Shown in pieces: positions 55,497-64,000 of a stretch of DNA of 64,000 bases. Where the stretch lies: contig CAJFCJ010000018.1 of assembly GCA_904063045.1 (NCBI GenBank), positions 744,001 to 808,000 of the forward strand. Reading direction: 5' to 3'. The translations under genes and the position numbers were made by a program. The notes beneath the pieces are model-generated. The model was not told the origin of the DNA and ran no database searches. It was given only the letters and a program-made list of their open reading frames with translations. This DNA comes from Dimorphilus gyrociliatus. Lineage: Eukaryota; Annelida; Polychaeta; Dinophilidae. How positions within the stretch are numbered: position 1 is the stretch's first letter; each line of letters starts with the position of its first letter.

Positions 55497-58157
55497 CTAT
55501 TGTTTTTTCATTTTTTTCTTTTTCATAGGTTCTTTTTTACCGTTCATTTCCTTTCTCTTTCTCTTTTCTGGTTTTCGATTTTCAGTGACTTTCTTTTCAG
55601 TCTCATTATCCACTTTTTTTTCTTTAGCTTCGTTCTTAATGATTTTTTTATTACCGTTCTTTCCTGTCTTATTTAATTTCTTCATTTTTCTCTTTCCTGG
55701 TTTTTCAGTGACTTTCTTTTCAGTCTCACTATTCATTTCATCAGTTTCTTCTTTATCTTCATCCTTTACATTTTTATTATTGTTCTTCTCTTCATTACTT
55801 AATTTCTTGAACTTTGCAACAAAGAATCCGTCAAGGTTATTTCGGTGAGGATAGATGCGTCTAGTTAACTTCATGCTAGGCGTGAAACGATGTTGCTTGA
55901 ATTTCTCGAATCCCTCCTCTCCTATCGTCAATCCGGTGTTAACTAATTTTACATGTCTCATTTTTAGGGCATAATCCACAACCCATTCATTTTCCTCTAC
56001 AAGAACTGAGCAAGTTGAATAGACAACATAACCCCCTGTTTTAGACTTAGCATCTACGCAGTCGATAGCTCGTAGAATTAACTCTTTTTGAATATGTGAA
56101 CACCTGAGAAAATAACAAGATATTTAAAATATTATTCTTTATTAATTAAGTTATTCTATAAACCTTTGAATGTCTTTTTCATCCTTATTAGTTTTAGCCG
56201 AAGTATCTTTAGACACAACTCCTGTTCCACTGCAAGGTGCGTCTAAAAGGGCTCTATCAAAAGCGTGGAATATTTTATGCAGTTGACGACCATCGTAATT
56301 ACAGACAACAGTATTAGTTACTCCCATACGATGAATATTAGCAATAAGAGCTTTGCATCGATCTTTGTTGGCATCATTTGCCATAACTAAACCCGTATTA
56401 CGCATTAATTGAGCTGTAAAAATCCCAATATATCAATAGGAATCTTCAAAATATTATAACCAACCTATGTAAGTTGTTTTTCCTCCTGGTGCAGCTGCCA
56501 TATCTAACACTCGTTCATTCTCTTGAGGAGCAAGAGCCATAACTGGCAGTAAACTTGCTCCTCCTTGTAGCATATAATGACCACCTAAATACTCAGGAGT
56601 AGCTCCTATAGGAACGGAAGAGTCAAATATAACTAAACCAACTTTAGACCACTTTCCAATAGGATCTAAGTTAACCCCACGATTAATTAGAGCTTGAGCT
56701 AAATCTCTTCTCCTTGTTTTTAAAGTATTAGTACGAATCGTCACGGGTCGTTCAACTTCGTTAGCTTCCATGAATTCAATAATCTGTTATAATAAAAATA
56801 TTTTGAATATTTTAAACAGATAAGCACAACTTTCGTATTAAACCTCATGAGGAAGAAGTTCATAGAATTTTCCAGCAAGATATTCATTGTAACTATAATA
56901 GAATGCTAAATCTTGTATAAGCTGATCTATGTAATCCCCTCTTGATTTTCCCTCCTCTTTCCTCTCTTTAAAGTTATCCAAAACTCCCAAAATATCTTTT
57001 ATTCTCTGCTTCACTATTGTTAGATCAGGAGATTCTTTTTGTAAGCATTATTAAGGAATAATTATTCAATGTTCTCTAAATAATATACAGAAAAGTTTCA
57101 AAAAAATTCTTTATCTTAAACACTTTTAAAGGATATCTTTTTCAATTTCCTGGCCACTCGGTAAAACAATTTTCTCTGTTGTTGCAATATTAGTTTGTAA
57201 TTCCATTTCTGCATCTTCATCATCCTGCTCTTGCTGCTTTGCAAGTTTTCGGGCGGCTTTTTCTATTGGTAGTTCACTTTCTGAAGCATCCGAATTAATA
57301 TCGAATTCATCATCGACCTAAAAAAACGAATACTACTATTAAAAGATGAGTTTTGGTGCAACAAATACTTACGTCGTCGCTGTCAAGTGAAATATCACTA
57401 TCCATATTTGCCTCGTCAAATTCATCATCCGGTAGATCTGGCGCTTCAGAAAGTTCATCTTCCTCACTCTCCTGAACTAAAATGACAATTAAAAAGTTGG
57501 TATTTTGATATGTTTTGCAATTAATTTCTTAGAGAAGATAAAAAATTAGTCATACTTTTTGGTTTCTTCTTTTCCTTTTTTTTATTTGAATTCTTCAATT
57601 TTTTCTTAGTTTTTGTGAAGGATTTTAAAGGAGCAGGTATGTCATCATCTCCATCTATGCAAATAAAAGTTATTTATTTACTTTGTACTTTATTTGACAA
57701 ATTTTTCTTGATGTTTACTATAATTTTTCTAATTCAACAATTTTGAGAAAAATATTTAGCAACTAAATTAACTCATAATTGCAACTTAAATAAAATAATT
57801 AATCAAGTTTTTCATACGGTCCATGAGATCTTAGGGGATTTAAAGGCAGAAGCAATTTTTTTAGAAAAAAGGGTTTAAAAAAGTTTTACCTGAATTATCA
57901 TCGTCAGGGAATAGCTTCTGAACTATCTTTTTGGATTCAGGTTTTCCTTGCTTTTTCTTAAGCACTTTTTTGCCTCTTCTTTTACTAGCATCTTTCTCGC
58001 CAGGTTCTGAATTGCCATGCTTTTTAAATATAAGTATGTTTCGTTGCTAATCTCTCTTACCTAGTAAATGTCTTGGAATGGTAGGATCTGGTTGCTTCCT
58101 AGCTTTTCTTCCTGGACCAGATTTTGGCCTGTCGGCAAGACTTTTTTTTCTGCCCAT
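55497..58157 (-). CDS. NOP2: NOP2/NSUN1 (p120) rRNA cytosine-C5 methyltransferase
   Basis: Exons (minus): 58061-58157, 57890-58006, 57556-57654, 57373-57476, 57137-57317, 56844-57040, 56465-56783, 56164-56413 and 55497-56103; 656 aa. The start [20 protein letters not shown] matches NOP2. A Lys- and Asp/Glu-rich region leads to the catalytic domain: [20 protein letters not shown], the SAM-binding motif [13 protein letters not shown], the Cys of motif IV in [13 protein letters not shown] and the Cys of motif VI in [13 protein letters not shown]. The C-terminus is a K/E-rich tail containing a duplicated ETEKKVTE segment. NOP2 methylates 28S rRNA and is needed for 60S assembly in the nucleolus. 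The intron at 57041-57136 is a U12-type AT-AC intron. Confidence 0.95.
57041..57136 (-). other. NOP2: U12-type AT-AC intron in NOP2
   Basis: The minus strand reads AAAAAG|ATATCCTTTA at the 5' end, the exact U12 donor consensus ATATCCTT. Near the 3' end TTCCTTAAT matches the U12 branch-point consensus TTCCTTRAY, about 10 nt before the terminal AC (GCTTAC|AAAAAG). Reading through hits a TAA at once. Splicing AT-AC keeps the frame (phase 1) and links the acidic linker to [20 protein letters not shown]. No GT-AG alternative restores the frame. Confidence 0.95.
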
Positions 58158-58446
58158 TGATCGTTTAGAGTTCTCAGTAGTCACGTTTTTTTATGGAGCG
58201 ATAATATGTGACTAAAGGACTATTTTATTATTTTCGTATGAATACATATTTACATATATTTATTATTAAAGATTAAAGTTACCACTCTTTATAATTTAAT
58301 TTTTTTTTGGAAATATTATAGCAGCATTAGGTTAGTATTTTTTTTACCTTATTTTGAAAACCGCATTTCCTCTTCCGCTTTCGAATAAAGACCGACAAAC
58401 GAAAATTTTGATTAGCATAAACTGAGGTTTCACCTAAGTTTTCGGA
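58158..58446. promoter_or_regulatory. Divergent promoter, NOP2 / septin
   Basis: A 289 bp head-to-head interval. It contains CCGCATTTCCTCTTCCGC at 58362-58379, with two reversed GGAA cores. No ORF. Confidence 0.45.
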
Positions 58447-59620
58447 ATGGATGATAAAATCATAAATTCTGATGAACCTGGCATGGTTGGATTTGGCGGC
58501 TTGCCTAACCAAATACAGAGAACTTTATATAAAAAAGGATTTGATTTTACACTAATGGTTGTTGGACAATCGGGGCTTGGTAAATCGACGCTAATTAATA
58601 CTCTTTTTCTCACCGACCTGCCAGCTAAGAAGAAAGGAAATCAAAAATTAAAAATCGAAAGTTCTACTGTGGAGATTGAAGAGAGGGGCGTGAAATTGCG
58701 ATTAAGCGTAGTAGACACTGTCGGATTCGGAGATTCCATCAACAATCAAGAAGGGTTTCAGCCTATTATTAAATACATCGACGATCAATTTGAAAAATAC
58801 TTAAGAGATGAATCTGGTCTTAACCGACGCAATATTCACGATTCAAGAGTGCATTGCCTTCTTTATTTTATTGACCCAAGCGGTCACTGTTTGAAACCTA
58901 TTGATATCCAATTTCTTAAAGAAGTTCATAATAGAGTAAATGTTATTCCTATTATCCCGAAAGCTGATATGCTTACAATAAACGAACGACAAACGATGAA
59001 GAAAATGATCAGACAACAACTCATTGAGAATAAGATTTCCATTTATGATCTACCACCCTGTGAGCCAGATGATGATGATAGCTACAAGAAATTATGCAAA
59101 CGCATAAAGGATGCTGTCCCATTTGCCGTAATAGCATCTATGGATAAGGTACCTATTGCTAGTGCTGCAGGAAAAGGAACAGGATTGGTAAGAGGAAGAA
59201 CTTACCCTTGGGGAACCGTTCTAGTTGACGACGAAAAACATTCAGATTTTGTAATACTAAAAAAGCTAATAATGTATGCAGGTCACAAAAATGGTCATCA
59301 AATTCTAATAACATTTCTCATTTAATAGAACTCATCTTCAAGATCTTCAAGATGTTACTCATACAGTACACTACGAAAATTATCGATCGAAAAAACTGAG
59401 TAATGACCCCAAGAGAGCTATGGCATCATCAGCTAGCGGCTTGTCACAAAAGGAAAGAGACTTGTTACTGAAGGAACAGGAAGTAAGAGAAAGCATACTT
59501 AATATGATACGAATTGTTTTAATTCAATTTATATATTTATAGCTTGAACAAATGAAGAGAAAATTGCAAGAAGAGCAAGAAATGTTAAGGAAACAAAGAG
59601 AAGGGTTTAGAGCAAAGTAA
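58447..59620 (+). CDS. Septin GTPase (SEPT2-group-like)
   Basis: Exons 58447-59273, 59329-59482 and 59543-59620; 352 aa. The P-loop is GQSGLGKSTLINTLF, switch II is VDTVGFGD, and the G4 motif is IIPKADMLT. A polybasic stretch (NQIQRTLYKKGFDF) precedes the GTPase domain. The septin unique element includes THLQDLQDVTHTVHYENYR. The C-terminus is a short coiled coil (LEQMKRKLQEEQEMLRKQRE). Length and short tail suit the SEPT2/Sep1 or SEPT6/7 groups; I favour SEPT2-like but did not resolve it. Septins form filaments at the cortex, cytokinetic furrow and ciliary base. Confidence 0.93.
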
Positions 59621-60022
59621 AATTTGTTTGATAAATGGAATGTATTTCCAAGTTGTATTTAGTAAACTGATCTGCGCTTCTTTAGTGTTATTCTTTTTAT
59701 TTTATAAGAGTATCTTTTTACTAAATCATGTTTAATGTGTTCACAACTACTTGATTTGACAAAAAGAACACGGTGGCTAAACTTTAAAAGATATCGAATT
59801 ATATTTTTTTTACTCTATTTGTTTTTGTGCTTTTTTTTTGCATACAAGTTAGTCGACAGAATCTGAAAAGTATGAATTTGATACGATATAAATTTTCATT
59901 CAAAATAAAATTAAAAAAGTAATGATTTTGATTTTTTTAATTTATATTTTCACTTCAACCCCTTTACATAGACAATCATATTCACTAACAAATGCATTAT
60001 CCATTATAAATTAGTTATTTCT
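59621..60022. other. Convergent 3' region, septin / RWDD4
   Basis: 402 bp of AT-rich 3' UTR sequence. No further gene is seen. Confidence 0.5.
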
Positions 60023-60574
60023 CTAAGTCTCCTGACCTCCGGTTTGTGACAAGTGTCGAACAATATCAACCCAATCGTGCCCTCTTGGAAGTTCTCCTGT
60101 CGTCGAAAGTTTATTATACATTCTTCTTTTTTGAGATTTCGTCAATTGCTCTTTTTTTATTTTGACGTTTTTTGTTTGAATTTCAGTGGGAACGTTCTCT
60201 TCTTTATTTTCCGTAGAACTAGGTATAATATCAGGAATTAATTCATCAATATTTTGTTGTACATGATCAAAAAGAACGAAAGTCATAGGCGATCCCAAGT
60301 AATGTTCTATTTCATTTTCTATTTTTTGCTTTATATGCGATTTGCATTCAGAACTTAAGAAATTATTGTAAAATAAATCCAAATTAATAAGAGGACCTTC
60401 ATCAGGATAGTTTTTAGTCCATTCAATCTGTACCAAAAGGGTCTTTTTTTCATTTATGGTGGAAGTCACCTTACATTGGAATGTAGTATCATTTATAACT
60501 TTAAAATTCTCATCATCATCATACATTGCTTTAATCGCCTCCCTCTCATCGGATTGTTGTTCTTCGATACTCAT
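60023..60574 (-). CDS. RWDD4: RWD domain-containing protein 4
   Basis: A single exon of 183 aa (human RWDD4 is 188). The start MSIEEQQSDEREAIKAMYDD is chosen because it aligns with the family N-terminus. The frame stays open upstream to a Met at 60688, but that extension is unlike the family. The RWD domain (~1-105) includes QIEWTKNYPDEGPLINLDLF and MTFVLFDHVQQN. A basic linker is followed by the signature KEQLTKSQKRRMYNKL...GELPRGHDWVDIVRHLSQTG, nearly identical in order to vertebrate RWDD4. The biochemical role of the family is poorly defined. It is one of the few intronless genes in the window. Confidence 0.93.
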   Translation of the reverse strand: MSIEEQQSDEREAIKAMYDDDENFKVINDTTFQCKVTSTINEKKTLLVQIEWTKNYPDEGPLINLDLFYNNFLSSECKSHIKQKIENEIEHYLGSPMTFVLFDHVQQNIDELIPDIIPSSTENKEENVPTEIQTKNVKIKKEQLTKSQKRRMYNKLSTTGELPRGHDWVDIVRHLSQTGGQET

Positions 60575-61010
60575 TCTTCCAACCGATGAGTTTGATTTGG
60601 TCACGTTTCTCTGAGCGATAAACACCCAATCTGAAAGGAAAACTGTTCTAATTCTGAAAGACGTCCAAAGAGTGGTGTTGTTTTTCAAATGAAAGAATGT
60701 CGTTCATTGATAATTTTCCTATATTTCACGAAGTTTTTTTACAGTCATACTTCTATATTAATTTGTATGCCTGTAACTTGTTTTAATTCAGTAAGAACTT
60801 TAAGTTAGATATCTGAACTGGATATATTATATAAAAGATACGAATATGGAAATAGTTTTATTAAGCTTGATTAGTTCATAAAGATAAGCAATTAAGCTGT
60901 TTTTAATATAATACATTCGGTAAATGCACACCTTCTGGCACTTGCCAATCAAAGAATTGTCATTAACATAGTGCAATAAACAAACACACAAATATTCCTA
61001 AAGTTTTCAT
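60575..61010. other. Intergenic, dynein heavy chain 3' end to RWDD4
   Basis: 436 bp between tandem minus-strand genes. AT-rich, with no supported gene. It contains the RWDD4 promoter and the dynein 3' UTR. Confidence 0.45.
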
Positions 61011-64000
61011 TTAAGTTTGTAGCAATAAGGCAACACCTCCCAATGTCCATTTTCCAGGTTTTTCCTTAGTTTTCAGATTAAACGTCCAAACGAAAGTTGG
61101 ACCTCTTTGCTTTGTTTTATATACGGGACATTCGTACATATTTCTCAAATCTTGTCTATCAACGGGTATAGCCTTAATAAACATAACTGGCATTGGGGGA
61201 GCTAATTCTTTTAGTCTTGCTTCTTGGATCATGCCTGTCTGCATATCCCATCTTGCTCCTTCCATAAATAATCCATGAACGTATGCGCCTTCTCTTGGTG
61301 GTCCTCCCATATCTTCTCTTGTTTTCTTTGTTACATCACACTGTAGGCACATCCTATCTAGTGGCCATTCGTTCTTACGAGCCATCTGTTGCATAATGGC
61401 TGTGAGGAAAGACTGAGGATTGAAGAAGCCTCCCAGCCAAACTGCAGCCGGAAGTTGGAAATCAGAGACCCAGGTTTCTAGCTCCTTTACTCTTTGAAGG
61501 AGATCAGCATACCATACTGTTAGACCATAGAGAGATGGATAGGCTTTCCTTGACCAACTTTCTGGAACATTATCTAAGAAAAGAGCATTTCCAAGTTCTT
61601 CCATATCTGAGGTAATTGTCAACTCTCCCTTTAAGCCGAGATCTAATTCTTTAAGACTTCTCTTTATTTCGTTGGTCAATGTATTCATTCGTTCACATTC
61701 CTGGAAAGCGACTACAACATACGGAGTTCTTTCATCTGGTGGTACTTTACCCATAATTTCATGCATGTTAAACTCATCCGGTAGTTTTTCGACAATTTCG
61801 TCAAGAGATTGTTTAATTTTTTCTTCCCTGGATACTCCTGCACCTCCTGAAGCTCCTGCGTCTCTTGGTTGCATCTCAAAGACAGTTTTGAATAAATTAT
61901 CGGATGTTGTGTTGAGAAATTCGATTTCAGCATTTGGATGTAATCCGTACAAGTAGGGACTTTCTGGAGGTAAAACTTCGTCAATAAAGCTATGATATCC
62001 CTTGTAATCTGAATTTGGCGGAATTGGGAAACCGGGAGCAAGATAGAGCTCTCCATCTAACATGTCAGGGTGCATGTATGTTTCCAGATATGTTTTACAT
62101 AATCTCCTGTCCCAATCGTCTGTGATATGTCCACCGTACATAATCTCTCCAAAAAGATATCTTAAATCTTCCCACGGAACTTTAGTGTTAGCTTCCAAAT
62201 AGTTGTATAAAACGTTTACTGAAATTGTAAGATCTCCAGTGTTGTATGGATACACTCTATTCCATCCTTGAGGACCAAACTTTCTCCTTTCACAAACGAC
62301 AGCGTGGAAGTAGCAAAGGGCGAAAAGGATGGCTTTAAATTCTGCTTCTCTCGCGCACATTTCCAGTGTGTCTTGATTGAAGTTATCAAACGCCTTGTGT
62401 AGATTGGCGAACATTCCAGTGGGAGGTTCATTTGTAATTTTTATAGCAGACTCTAGGATTCCTTGAGGAATTATGTGAGCATCTTTAGTGGCAGCTGGCT
62501 CAGCAGAAATATATACTCTGTAGTTGGCATGAGAGCTTGCACCCAGCTCTTCTAATTTCTTTTCTAATGTTGGGAGCCATTTAGCAACAAGATGGACGTT
62601 CTGAAGGATAACCCAATGTCCCTCTTTAGCTCCTTCATCCATTGCTTGCTGAGCAACTATTTCTTGACCTTGACCGAGTGAAATATTGTGGAAATTTTTC
62701 TGGTCACTTGTGAAACCCAATTTTTTGCCAAGTGCTTCTACATCCTTTAGGGGATCTACACCAGGAGAAAGAATAAAGAATACTGGAGTGGCTGGATCGG
62801 TTTCTTCGTAACTCTTAGCAAAAGGTACACTTTTGCCTTCAGTATATTTCGCACCCATCTTCTCCTCAATGAAATAAGTTATCGCATATGTCATACGATC
62901 AGGGCGCAAAGCTCTCATCATGCACAATTTTTGAAGTGCATTCTTGTTTTTCCATTCTTGTGGTAGTTTTTCTTTCTCTGGACATTCACTTTCAACAAAC
63001 TTTTTCCATCTTTTAGCTGATCCTTCAATATCTCTGTCTAGATTTCTAAACTCGTCCATATTTGATAAAGCTTTGATACCTCCCCATGATAGATGAGACA
63101 AGAAGTCAACCGGTGAAGTTACATTTGGTACTGCAGGGAATCTTAATAAAAAGTCTAATTCAATAGGATTTATATCTTTCGTCATTAGCAAAATTTGGAA
63201 AGTCATTTGAGCTAAAAATATAAGTTTATCTTTCTCAAAAAGTCCTCTACTTGTGTAAACAGATACTGCAAAAGTAATTGTATCAATGAGGTTTGCTACT
63301 CGCTGTTTTACTTCATCAGAAGACTCTGCTCTATCAATGGCTTTTTCAAAAACTGTTCCAAAGGCCTTCAAAGAGAATTGATACATTGGAGAAATCTTAT
63401 TTAGATCATTCAAAATGAAGTATAAGAGCGAAGCTCTTGCAGCCGCCGGTCTATACATTTCCCTGGCTGTATTGATTTCAACTTCAGTTATCTTAGCTTG
63501 TTGAACTTGAGCTTCTATTTCAGTAGCTGTTCTCTTAGTAGTTTCTAAGTTTTCCACCAATTCATAATCACCCAAGAAGTTTCCTTCTGCTGTTGATAAT
63601 TTAGCCAGAAGTGAATCTTCGAGGCGTTTGAGCGTAATTTTAAATTCATTTTGCTGTCTTGTGAGATCTGATTTTGTTTTTTCTAGATCAGGACGTTCCT
63701 TACTAACTACAGCAGCCAACAGTTGATCTTCTAATCCATCTCTTGTAACGGTAAAATTGATGAGTGTTGTTTGAGCCTGCATTTCTGGCTTGTAATGAGG
63801 ATTAGCTAATTTAGTATGTAAGATCAGTTTAAATGAGGGATTATATTCCACTTCCTTATCTCCCATTTTTATGGCTCTTCCTTTTTTAATAGTATTTCTT
63901 CCCAATAGAGGGTCAAGTACGGGATCCACATTTTCGCCAATATTTTCTATTAACACTACCTCACCGGCTGAAACAGCTTGTTCTATGACGTCCAGATAAC
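61011..64000 (-). CDS. DNAH: Axonemal dynein heavy chain, C-terminal part (outer-arm beta type), 5' truncated by window edge
   Basis: One uninterrupted 2990-nt coding stretch, open at the right edge (995 complete codons; reading ...[20 protein letters not shown]). It covers the end of AAA5, AAA6 and the C-terminal domain. Landmarks are [99 protein letters not shown] and [18 protein letters not shown]. The end [12 protein letters not shown] is typical of the DNAH9/DNAH11/DNAH17 outer-arm beta class, which I infer. It drives ciliary beating. The long exon contrasts with the multi-intron genes elsewhere. The full gene should extend about 10 kb further right. Confidence 0.95.
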   Translation of the reverse strand, partial: YLDVIEQAVSAGEVVLIENIGENVDPVLDPLLGRNTIKKGRAIKMGDKEVEYNPSFKLILHTKLANPHYKPEMQAQTTLINFTVTRDGLEDQLLAAVVSKERPDLEKTKSDLTRQQNEFKITLKRLEDSLLAKLSTAEGNFLGDYELVENLETTKRTATEIEAQVQQAKITEVEINTAREMYRPAAARASLLYFILNDLNKISPMYQFSLKAFGTVFEKAIDRAESSDEVKQRVANLIDTITFAVSVYTSRGLFEKDKLIFLAQMTFQILLMTKDINPIELDFLLRFPAVPNVTSPVDFLSHLSWGGIKALSNMDEFRNLDRDIEGSAKRWKKFVESECPEKEKLPQEWKNKNALQKLCMMRALRPDRMTYAITYFIEEKMGAKYTEGKSVPFAKSYEETDPATPVFFILSPGVDPLKDVEALGKKLGFTSDQKNFHNISLGQGQEIVAQQAMDEGAKEGHWVILQNVHLVAKWLPTLEKKLEELGASSHANYRVYISAEPAATKDAHIIPQGILESAIKITNEPPTGMFANLHKAFDNFNQDTLEMCAREAEFKAILFALCYFHAVVCERRKFGPQGWNRVYPYNTGDLTISVNVLYNYLEANTKVPWEDLRYLFGEIMYGGHITDDWDRRLCKTYLETYMHPDMLDGELYLAPGFPIPPNSDYKGYHSFIDEVLPPESPYLYGLHPNAEIEFLNTTSDNLFKTVFEMQPRDAGASGGAGVSREEKIKQSLDEIVEKLPDEFNMHEIMGKVPPDERTPYVVVAFQECERMNTLTNEIKRSLKELDLGLKGELTITSDMEELGNALFLDNVPESWSRKAYPSLYGLTVWYADLLQRVKELETWVSDFQLPAAVWLGGFFNPQSFLTAIMQQMARKNEWPLDRMCLQCDVTKKTREDMGGPPREGAYVHGLFMEGARWDMQTGMIQEARLKELAPPMPVMFIKAIPVDRQDLRNMYECPVYKTKQRGPTFVWTFNLKTKEKPGKWTLGGVALLLQT

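Noticed and set aside
60575-60688. N-terminal extension of RWDD4 from the upstream ATG at 60688
   Set aside because: The extra 38 residues have no family counterpart, and MSIEEQ aligns with the known N-terminus.

Overview
The window is AT-rich DNA from a compact animal genome. Genes are split by many short introns (commonly 45-70 nt) with GT-AG borders, and they lie 100-700 bp apart in alternating convergent and divergent pairs. The gene set is metazoan and ciliated: a Crumbs polarity receptor with the ERLI tail, an axonemal dynein heavy chain, the nexin-dynein regulatory subunit DRC12, SEL1L, septin, BORCS8 and WDHD1. I infer a small-genome bilaterian invertebrate; a compact-genome annelid such as Dimorphilus would fit, but the species cannot be fixed from the sequence alone. 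No prokaryotic operon, CRISPR array, tRNA, rRNA or intact transposon was seen. Gene models below were built by hand: exon lengths sum to a multiple of three and junction residues were compared with remembered family sequences.

Layout, left to right: a 1.8 kb stretch without a supported gene; FKBP8 (+) convergent with SEL1L (-); UBE2E-type E2 (+) convergent with cytoplasmic dynein intermediate chain (-); SEC61B (+); AARSD1 (+) convergent with an SLC17A9-like transporter (-); DRC12/CCDC153 (+) convergent with BORCS8 (-); an unrecognised two-membrane-helix protein (+); TRMU (+); a possible 50-residue protein (-); ZRSR2 (+) convergent with ATIC (-); WDHD1 (-) divergent from TOP3A (+); valyl-tRNA synthetase (+); a 3CxxC zinc-finger (RTP-like) gene with one 1.8 kb intron (+); Crumbs (-); NOP2 (-) divergent from a septin (+); RWDD4 (-); and the C-terminal third of an axonemal dynein heavy chain (-) running off the right edge.

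Most genes are housekeeping: ER protein quality control (SEL1L, UBE2E, SEC61B), tRNA charging, proofreading and modification (ValRS, AARSD1, TRMU), replication and genome integrity (WDHD1, TOP3A), purine synthesis (ATIC), ribosome biogenesis (NOP2) and splicing (ZRSR2).

The most rewarding signals concern RNA processing. NOP2 carries a textbook U12-type AT-AC intron, and the same window encodes ZRSR2, a minor-spliceosome 3' splice-site factor, with an unusually large RS domain. Crumbs has two alternative exons, each encoding a complete transmembrane helix, with phases that make them strictly mutually exclusive; skipping both puts a stop codon right after the ectodomain. ATIC uses a GC-AG intron after a 19-nt first coding exon. 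The RTP-like gene has a third zinc-finger motif hidden in a second exon 1.8 kb away. Several divergent promoters share a CCGGAAACGGA / TAAACCGGAA element. A cluster of three hairpins, one with a GAAA tetraloop, sits at 21.4-21.5 kb and is unexplained.
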